Of a stretch of 64,000 nt of DNA, positions 58,280 through 64,000 are shown piece by piece. Position numbers and translations under genes: made by a program. The DNA lies in NCBI RefSeq assembly GCF_003994235.2, contig NZ_RYFG02000117.1, positions 1 through 64,000 of the forward strand. The letters run 5' to 3'. The stretch comes from Candidatus Methylobacter oryzae. GTDB taxonomy: Bacteria; Pseudomonadota; Gammaproteobacteria; Methylococcales; Methylomonadaceae. The stretch's first letter is position 1; each line of letters starts with the position of its first letter. A model generated the notes under the pieces. That model ran no database searches. It saw only the letters and a list, made by a program, of their open reading frames with translations, and was not told where the DNA came from.

Positions 58280-60485
58280 GATAGTTATCGCTTCCGTTTG
58301 ATGTTAAATGCATATTTAGTTTAAGCGTGGTTCCTTTTCCCGGATCGCTGGTAATTGAAACTTCTCCGCCGAAATGGCGGGCGCGTTCATGCATGCCCAG
58401 AATGCCGTATTTACCGGTTTTATGCATTTGCGATTTCGTCATGCCGCAGCCGTTATCCGTTATTTTCATCATCAGGTTGTTGGCGTCAATTTCAACATCG
58501 ATAGCGACATGGCTGGCTTTGGAATGTAGCTTAATATTGGTTAACGCTTCCTGCATAATCCGGAATACCGCAATATCGCGGCCTTCATCCATAACGATAT
58601 TATTGTCCGGCATTGTCAATGTGCATTGAATGCCGCTTTGTTCTTTAAACTCATCGAGCTTCCAATCGATAGCGGCTAATAGGCCAAGATGATCCAAAAT
58701 GCTTGGCCTGAGGTCGGCAATGATTTTTCTGACCGAGCCAATGCCGTCGTCGAGATGCCGATTCATCGTGGCTATTTTTTCATGACATAAAGGCAAGTCA
58801 AGCGGTAACTGTTTATTCAGCCAGCTTAAATCCATTTTGAGCGCGGTCAGAAGACTGCCCAATTCGTCGTGGATTTCCCGTGCAATCCGGGTGCGTTCGT
58901 CTTCCCGGGCCGTCTCCAGATGGCCGGACAAATGCCGCAATGCTTCTTCCGCTTTTTTGCGTTCGGTTATATCGTGCACCGTGCCGATAAAAAAACGGCG
59001 CTGATCGACGAAGAATTCGCTGACGCCCAATTCCATCGGAAAAATAGAGTCGTTTTTTTTCAGGCCGCTGACTTCGCGTTTAATATCGATTATTTTAGCT
59101 TTGTTGCCGCTCAGATAATCGCTCAAGTAAGAGTCGTGCCGGCTCCGGTCCGGCTCGGGCATTAACAGGTTAATACTATTCCCGACTAATTCTTCGGCAG
59201 AATAACCGAAAAGTCTTTCGGCCGAAGGGTTAAGTTTCTCAATGATTCCCCGTTCATCGATAATGATAATGCCGTCCGATACGTTATTGAAAACAGAGCG
59301 CATCCTCGCTTCACTTTTACTCAGCGCATATTCCATTTCGATACGTTGCGTGACGTCGCTCACTACGCCGACGTAGTGGGTGATTCTGCCTTGTTGATCA
59401 TGGATAGGCGAGATAAATATCTCGTTCCAAAACAGGCTGCCGTCCTTGCGGTAATTGCGCAAAATGGCATGGCTGTCGCACTGGTTTTGCAATGAGTTAC
59501 GCAGCTCCGCAATGTCGGGTTGGTTCCTGTCATTGTTTTGCATGATGCGGCAATTGCGCCCCAACAGTTCTTCCATCGAATAGCCGGTTATGCGTAAGAA
59601 AGCTTCATTGGCGTAAATAATCGCGTAGTCGGTATCGGCTAGATCGGTGATGACAATGCCGTTGCTGCTGGAGTCGATAGCATGTTGCATCAGATGCAAT
59701 TTCTCTTCAATCCTGCGGCGGGCCGTGATGTCTTGCATAACGCCGTACAATTGTATGACGCGGCCATCGATAGGATCGCGAACCGGCAAGGAATGATCGC
59801 TGAAATAGCGAATCTCGCCGTCACTGCAAATAGTCCGGTATTCGCTGGTGTCTTCAACGCCGGTTAATAATTTCTTAAACCGGTTTTGAACAACGGTCCT
59901 ATCCTCGGGGTGAACCGGCAATACCCAATCGCGATCCTGCTTTTTTGCATGACCGGGAATGCCGGTAAGCTGTTTTAGCGGTTCGGTGGCCCACTCGAAT
60001 ATCGGTTTGTCGTCGGCAGAGATGCGGATGAAATAAGCATAATCCCTTGTAAACCGTGAAATAAAAGGATCTCTTCTTTCATGTTGCTGGAATTTATTGT
60101 CGCTCTGGTAATGGAGGCTTTTTTTCGCATCCGGCAGGCTTTGAGCTATCTTGTCCAATACCAGATGGCGATTGCGCTTAACAATATAATCGGACATACC
60201 GCTCTTGATTGCGGTCACGGCGACGTCTTCGTTGCCGGAATCGGTCAACATGATGACCGGTAAACCCGGATAGCGGGATCTGATGGCTTTAAATAAAGCC
60301 AGTCCGTCCGTCCAAGCGAGCCGATACTCGGTAATCGCCAGATCGAAACCGGCTTCGGCGATTTTCCGGTCAAACGCTGTGCGGCTGTCAACTTCTACAA
60401 TGGCGGCATCGGCGAGTTTACTGCGCAATAGCTTTATAGTCAGGGAGCGCTCGGCGGCATCGTCGTCAATAATCAGGAATTTCAT
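58272..60485 (-). CDS. Hybrid PAS sensor histidine kinase (HisKA_3)
   Basis: Soluble kinase of 737 aa, with no membrane helix. Order: N-terminal receiver (residues 1-115), three PAS domains (about 150-265, 270-385, 395-515; note ANEAFLRITGYSMEELLGRN in the second and NPSAERLFGYSAEELVGN in the third), HisKA_3 dimerisation (ARTRIAREIHDELGSLLTALKM type, His in REIHDELG), and the ATPase (MQEALTNIKLHS, DNGCGM, GKYGILGMHERARHFGGE). In the receiver the usual phosphoacceptor Asp is replaced by Glu53 (LAITEYRLAWTDG), while the acidic pair (IDDD) and the Lys are kept. It is paired with the NarL-type regulator. Confidence 0.93.
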   Translation of the reverse strand: MKFLIIDDDAAERSLTIKLLRSKLADAAIVEVDSRTAFDRKIAEAGFDLAITEYRLAWTDGLALFKAIRSRYPGLPVIMLTDSGNEDVAVTAIKSGMSDYIVKRNRHLVLDKIAQSLPDAKKSLHYQSDNKFQQHERRDPFISRFTRDYAYFIRISADDKPIFEWATEPLKQLTGIPGHAKKQDRDWVLPVHPEDRTVVQNRFKKLLTGVEDTSEYRTICSDGEIRYFSDHSLPVRDPIDGRVIQLYGVMQDITARRRIEEKLHLMQHAIDSSSNGIVITDLADTDYAIIYANEAFLRITGYSMEELLGRNCRIMQNNDRNQPDIAELRNSLQNQCDSHAILRNYRKDGSLFWNEIFISPIHDQQGRITHYVGVVSDVTQRIEMEYALSKSEARMRSVFNNVSDGIIIIDERGIIEKLNPSAERLFGYSAEELVGNSINLLMPEPDRSRHDSYLSDYLSGNKAKIIDIKREVSGLKKNDSIFPMELGVSEFFVDQRRFFIGTVHDITERKKAEEALRHLSGHLETAREDERTRIAREIHDELGSLLTALKMDLSWLNKQLPLDLPLCHEKIATMNRHLDDGIGSVRKIIADLRPSILDHLGLLAAIDWKLDEFKEQSGIQCTLTMPDNNIVMDEGRDIAVFRIMQEALTNIKLHSKASHVAIDVEIDANNLMMKITDNGCGMTKSQMHKTGKYGILGMHERARHFGGEVSITSDPGKGTTLKLNMHLTSNGSDNYHD

Positions 60486-61123
60486 TTTCTTTTCGGTATG
60501 TCCTGTTCTTGTATCTGATTTTCATTGTGGTGTTAATTATATTGGATTGGGGGGACGAAAAGAATTTGAACAGTTCGTAGCGTATGCAGGCGGAGTTCGT
60601 ACTCCAGCTATTGCAACTTGCAATTAGCCGGGCTTTTGGAGTTTCGGCGGACAATAGCAAAGAGGGATACAACATGGCCGCTTATTTTTATTGATAGACA
60701 TAACGATTCCATTTGCGCTTGGATCGTATAACCGGCAGCCAATTACAGATATTTTTCGAACTAAAATACCGATGAGCTTACATTTTGCGTAGAGGTGCTT
60801 CAATCCTTCAGTTAAACGCTGCGGCATATGCCTTATTTCACTGTGTGAAATGCCCCGGACATATTTCTTCAGCCCCGCTATTATCAGGCCTTGAAGCGAT
60901 TTTACAAAACAAACCAAGAAGTTAAGCATGTGCTATGCCAAGTAGTGCGGCTTATTGTCGCGCGTCAATTGGCCGCATTTTCATAGATGAGTTTGGCTAC
61001 TAGAATAGTCGCAACTCTTGTGTCACTTCCCTGATTTGGGAACTAGAGTGTTGTATCTATTCCTTCCTCTCTAAATGCGGTCAGCAGTCCTGGCCGCATC
61101 TTTTTTAGCCTACGGGTGGAATC
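60486..61123. other. Intergenic region, no supported gene
   Basis: A 638-nt region between the divergent kinase and M41-like genes. A 101-codon frame at 60624-60929 on the minus strand has no ribosome site and no recognisable domain. AT-rich stretches near 60500-60545 probably contain the kinase promoter. Confidence 0.4.
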
Positions 61124-61807
61124 ATGAAACGGAATTATCAAACTGATGTAGCTAACTTTATTAATGATCAAGATCTGATCAGGCAAATTGCTTTCCATGA
61201 GGCAGGCCATGCAACTGGTATTTATCTTTACAATAAGCAAAAGCAACTGCCTGAGGTGTATTTTCAAATTACTATTAAGTCTCCCGGTCTGCTGGAAGAC
61301 GGTTCTTCCGGTAACAGTTCATTCAATTACGACCATTTTGCCGCGGTTGTCGAAGGCGGGCGTTTGATCCATAGCTTGCCGGTCGCGTTGATTGAAAGCG
61401 CCCATTACGTGTCGACTGCCGAGAAAGATGCGTTTCAGACCGCTTTTGAGGCCGATATGGTCAATTTACTGATCGGGCCTCTGGCGGAAGCCAAGTATGT
61501 CGCTCTCCGCGACGGTGAACAGTTCAACGCACATCTGGTCAACATCAACGCCTTGCATTATTACGGCGGGACATCGGATCTTGAAAAGGTTTACGAATAC
61601 CTGGATACCTTTATTGCATCCAAAAGCCAGCATGGTGAAAAGATGGCGGAGTTGTTTAACTTGGCCTTCCAGTTCATAAGCTCGCCGGCCTATTGGAAAG
61701 CCGTTGAGCGGCTGGCCGCTTATATCCTCGCTAAAAAAGGCAACATTATCAGTTGCGAAGAGGCTATTGCTGTGCTGGATCAAAATGCGCCGCAAAAGAT
61801 GACATGA
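61124..61807 (+). CDS. M41-like HEAGH protein
   Basis: Protein of 227 aa, paralogue of the gene at 44699. The zinc-site motif is IAFHEAGHATGIYLYNK. NLLIGPLAEAKYVALRDGEQ carries a possible third metal ligand (Glu), and YYGGTSDLEKVYEYLDTF is shared with the paralogue. No ATPase domain, signal peptide or membrane helix is visible. It has the uninterrupted N-terminus (MKRNYQTDVANFINDQDLIR), so it shows the ancestral form without the palindromic insertion. It is convergent with the glycosyltransferase gene. It is a possible peptidase of a family I cannot name. Confidence 0.8.
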   Translation: MKRNYQTDVANFINDQDLIRQIAFHEAGHATGIYLYNKQKQLPEVYFQITIKSPGLLEDGSSGNSSFNYDHFAAVVEGGRLIHSLPVALIESAHYVSTAEKDAFQTAFEADMVNLLIGPLAEAKYVALRDGEQFNAHLVNINALHYYGGTSDLEKVYEYLDTFIASKSQHGEKMAELFNLAFQFISSPAYWKAVERLAAYILAKKGNIISCEEAIAVLDQNAPQKMT

Positions 61808-61874
61808 TCTTAAAGTCGGTTTTTTGCCAAAGAAAAAGCAAAAGCCCTGAACGATGCAAGACATTGGCGGCAAG

Positions 61875-62915
61875 TCATAACTTGACTTGCAAAACTTCCA
61901 CATCGCTCCAGACCGCTTCAATAAAGTCACCATCCATTTCAGGCATGCCGTTTTGAATCCATTGCACCAGTATTTTGGCAATATTCGGATAAGTAACATG
62001 AACGGCGCGGTCGTCATGTAGCCAGTGTTCAATGATTGAACTATCCATATCGTGCATCACATGGCCGTAACCCAATTGTTTTAATGCGGCGGCATTGGAA
62101 ATCTGCTCCATTTGCGCATGCAACGGTTTAGCCAGTATTTTCTTGCCCATTTGTAGCGATTCGCTGGCCAATTCAAACCCGGCATTACTGATAATACCTA
62201 CACAATCGTATAAATCTTTCTGGAAACCGTCGCGAGACAGCGGATTGCAGGCGATGTGACTGAATGTGGATGGCACCGGTTCCGGCGAATAAATATGAAA
62301 GTCAAAATTTTCAAAAGGCGATAACAGCCGGATGACTTCATTTTGGTCTTCAAAAGGCAGGTAGACAATGATCTTGTTGTTGATGACGTTTTGCGGCGTT
62401 GCAGGCGTATCGATAATCGGCGGTAAAATAGGCTGGCCGAAATGATGCCAATGCAAACCGACCCCCACATCGGCGGGAGCAAAATACTTTATGACTTGGT
62501 CGGCGATAGGATCCGAGCCTTCTCTAGGGATTTTATAATTAAACGCATATTGATGGCCGATGCCTAAAACCGGTATTTTCCGGCTTTTGGCCGCCCAAGC
62601 GGTGATTGGCTCAAAATCGCTGATGACCAGGTCGTAGCCGCTTAAATCCAGCGACTTCATGTCTTTGATAAAAGTAATCGGCTTTGCATCAAGTGCGGTT
62701 TTCAAGTAACTGACTTGACCTTTTTCGGTATGAAAAGTCAGGCCGGTACGCGCTTCGTAGCCGTTGAAGACTTCCATGTCGAAATACTTATCCGAGGGAC
62801 GACCTGTAAATTGAAAGTGAACGTCAATGCCGGCGGCATGAAGTTCTTTCGCCATAACCCGGGCGCGAGTGATATGTCCGTTACCGGTGCCTTGTACGCC
62901 ATAAAAAATCTTCAT
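61875..62915 (-). CDS. MJ1255/VC2487-type glycosyltransferase
   Basis: GT-B fold glycosyltransferase of 346 aa. The N-terminus carries YGVQGTGNGHITRARVMAKE, typical of the MJ1255/VC2487 group related to UDP-glucuronosyl or MurG-like transferases. DLVISDFEPITAWAAKSRKI and the C-terminal donor-binding part GIISNAGFELASESLQMGKK, ILAKPLHAQMEQISNAAAL are clear. The start overlaps the stop of the PAP2 gene by 4 nt (ATGA), indicating a two-gene operon. It may glycosylate a lipid carrier or lipid, with the PAP2 partner handling phosphate removal. The acceptor is unknown. Confidence 0.88.
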   Translation of the reverse strand: MKIFYGVQGTGNGHITRARVMAKELHAAGIDVHFQFTGRPSDKYFDMEVFNGYEARTGLTFHTEKGQVSYLKTALDAKPITFIKDMKSLDLSGYDLVISDFEPITAWAAKSRKIPVLGIGHQYAFNYKIPREGSDPIADQVIKYFAPADVGVGLHWHHFGQPILPPIIDTPATPQNVINNKIIVYLPFEDQNEVIRLLSPFENFDFHIYSPEPVPSTFSHIACNPLSRDGFQKDLYDCVGIISNAGFELASESLQMGKKILAKPLHAQMEQISNAAALKQLGYGHVMHDMDSSIIEHWLHDDRAVHVTYPNIAKILVQWIQNGMPEMDGDFIEAVWSDVEVLQVKL

Positions 62916-63436
62916 ATTAGCAATTGCCCCAAACTAAAAAGTGCCGTGACTATCCCCAAAATGGCGCCTACCAGCGTATCGGTCGGGAAATGCACGCCCA
63001 ATACCACGCGGGAGAAGCCGACCAATGCCGCCCAACAATAAAGAAGGACCATTAACGGAGGTAAATAAAAACCGAGTAAAGTCGCCATCATGAACGCGGC
63101 CGACGTATGTCCGGACGGAAAACTGAATGTATCGGAGGGTGTAATCGTGCTGCGGAAATTTTGCAAAGCGGCTTGCGGACGGTTGCGCTTGAGGCCGTTT
63201 TTCAGCACGAAATAAATCGGCCGTTCGATTAAAAAAGCCAGCAGGATTACTTGCAGGAACGGGCTTTCAAGGCCTTCATGCCAATACAGCAAACCGATGA
63301 CGGCCACATACAACGGGCCGTCGCCGGTTTTGGAAATATAACGGCAAATCTTGGTTAAAGCGGAGTGCATTCTGGCGTTTATCAGCCAGGTGAACAGGCT
63401 TACGTCGTATTTATGAATGGAATAGAGCAGTTTCAT
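62912..63436 (-). CDS. PAP2-family phosphatase
   Basis: Membrane phosphatase of 174 aa. The three family motifs are intact: KNGLKRNRP, FPSGHTSA and SRVVLGVHFPTD. Five or six hydrophobic helices surround them. Such enzymes remove phosphate from phosphatidate, undecaprenyl pyrophosphate or related lipids at the membrane surface. The start is ATG 63436, because GGAGGATAAAGAA precedes it; an ATG five codons upstream would contain the ribosome site. It is coupled to the glycosyltransferase gene. Confidence 0.92.
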   Translation of the reverse strand: MKLLYSIHKYDVSLFTWLINARMHSALTKICRYISKTGDGPLYVAVIGLLYWHEGLESPFLQVILLAFLIERPIYFVLKNGLKRNRPQAALQNFRSTITPSDTFSFPSGHTSAAFMMATLLGFYLPPLMVLLYCWAALVGFSRVVLGVHFPTDTLVGAILGIVTALFSLGQLLI

Positions 63437-63576
63437 TTCTTTATCCTCCATAGGGAAGTTTTGAAAAGCATTAGCTTTCCGGATAAAGAGTAAGACGCTT
63501 GTATGACAGAGAAATGAAGGTTTGTTTAAGGTTTTGTGACGATGGGGCGTGCGTCAGCGGAGGAGAGGAGCCCGAT

Positions 63577-63903
63577 TCAATCAAATCGCAGCGCTCCGCT
63601 TGCGCGCTGGATTAGGCTCAGTTGGAAATACGGTGACGTCAGTCGATGACAATGCATCTCTGCAATAATCAGCACATAGTCTTTTTCGATGGTATAGAGC
63701 ACGGCATAGGGAAATACGCGAGTGAGGCAACGCCTAATGTCTTCCTCCAGAATACGCCAGCGTTCCGGTGCTTCGAGAATCTGCTGGACAGCGTGTTCAA
63801 CAGAAGCTATGAAACGGAGTTCCAAGCCCTACTGACAACCGGCGTAATACCGGGCAGCATCTTCGTATTCTGCGAGTGCATCAGGATGAAACTCATATCT
63901 CAT
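63577..63903 (-). pseudogene. ParE/RelE-type toxin gene with in-frame stop
   Basis: The reading frame opens at ATG 63903 with MRYEFHPDALAEYEDAARYY, the usual start of a ParE/RelE toxin. It meets a TAG at 63829-63831 (after AGCQ) and continues in the same frame as GLELRFIASVEHAVQQI, APERWRILEEDIRRCLTRVF and PYAVLYTIEKDYVLIIAEMH. CAG to TAG would be a single base change. The end after CHR departs from the family, as if also altered. A shorter product could start at TTG 63825, but it lacks the first helix. The gene overlaps the antitoxin stop (ATGA). Confidence 0.85.
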
Positions 63904-64000
63904 TTGGCAAGTGCGCGCCGAACACGTTGCATTGCTTCATCGCCAGGGATGGTTTGAACTCGCCCAGCTCGCACATCATCACGTCGCCGCCGCGCCTCGG
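63900..64000 (-). CDS. Antitoxin of addiction-module type, partial
   Basis: The last 32 codons of a gene that enters from beyond the window end: EARRRRDDVRAGRVQTIPGD then EAMQRVRRALAK. This fits the C-terminal end of the small addiction-module antitoxins that precede ParE-type toxins (a SGxVxxIPGEEVxxRxR-like pattern). The stop overlaps the toxin start as ATGA. The N-terminal part is outside the window, so the family call is tentative. Confidence 0.7.
   Translation of the reverse strand, partial: EARRRRDDVRAGRVQTIPGDEAMQRVRRALAK

Noticed and set aside
60624-60929. 101-codon frame on the minus strand
   Set aside because: No ribosome site, no recognisable motif, unusual Cys/Pro-rich end.

Overview
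The window is about 50% GC and reads as the chromosome of a Gram-negative gammaproteobacterium. It has TonB-dependent outer-membrane receptors, two TonB-ExbB-ExbD sets, c-type cytochromes, Tat and Sec signal peptides, and Fur-type operators. A phosphoketolase-acetate kinase pair and the dispersed palindromic repeats would fit a type I methanotroph (Methylococcales). That placement is an inference, because no methane oxidation gene lies in the window. No rRNA, tRNA, prophage or CRISPR was seen.

Region 1 (about 0.85-14.9 kb) is an iron-uptake island of the pyoverdine-maturation type. It holds an MbtH-like NRPS helper, a FecI-type sigma factor, a PvdE-like cyclic-peptide exporter, a PvdQ-like N-terminal-nucleophile acylase, a FecR anti-sigma factor, ExbD-ExbB-TonB, a PepSY membrane protein, a PiuC-type dioxygenase and a Fiu/PiuA-type catecholate receptor. 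The peptide synthetase itself is not in the window.

Region 2 (15.4-18.4 kb, + strand) is a compact operon: a MauG-type dihaem peroxidase, a Tat-exported metallophosphoesterase, a monohaem cytochrome c, and an encapsulated-ferritin-family protein that lacks an encapsulin-targeting tail.

Region 3 (18.4-28.6 kb, - strand) matches the vibrioferrin locus gene for gene: receptor, ATP-grasp ligase, NIS synthetase, MFS exporter, second NIS synthetase, PLP decarboxylase. It has an added SbnG-like HpcH/HpaI-family gene that could supply citrate.

Region 4 (28.7-39.2 kb, - strand) is a haem-type uptake locus. It contains HemP under a Fur-box promoter, a small CxxC protein, TonB-ExbB-ExbD, a haem-receptor-family TBDR, a very large exported CobN-like protein resembling HmuS, a second ExbB-like protein and a DUF2149 protein. 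It runs directly into region 3.

Region 5 (39.6-43.0 kb, + strand) is phosphoketolase-acetate kinase, translationally coupled.

Region 6 (43.2-60.5 kb) is mostly signalling: three chemoreceptors (two with PAS domains and a C-terminal xWEEF tail), two c-di-GMP proteins (one with a degraded EAL site), and a hybrid kinase with its NarL/LuxR-type regulator. Glycogen phosphorylase lies among them. Two paralogous HEAGH-motif M41-like proteins bracket this region; one carries an in-frame insertion of a dispersed palindromic repeat. Region 7 (61.9-64.0 kb) has a glycosyltransferase, a PAP2 phosphatase and a broken ParE-type toxin-antitoxin pair.

Several short repeat families and a shared leader plus signal-peptide cassette connect the iron genes of regions 1 and 4.
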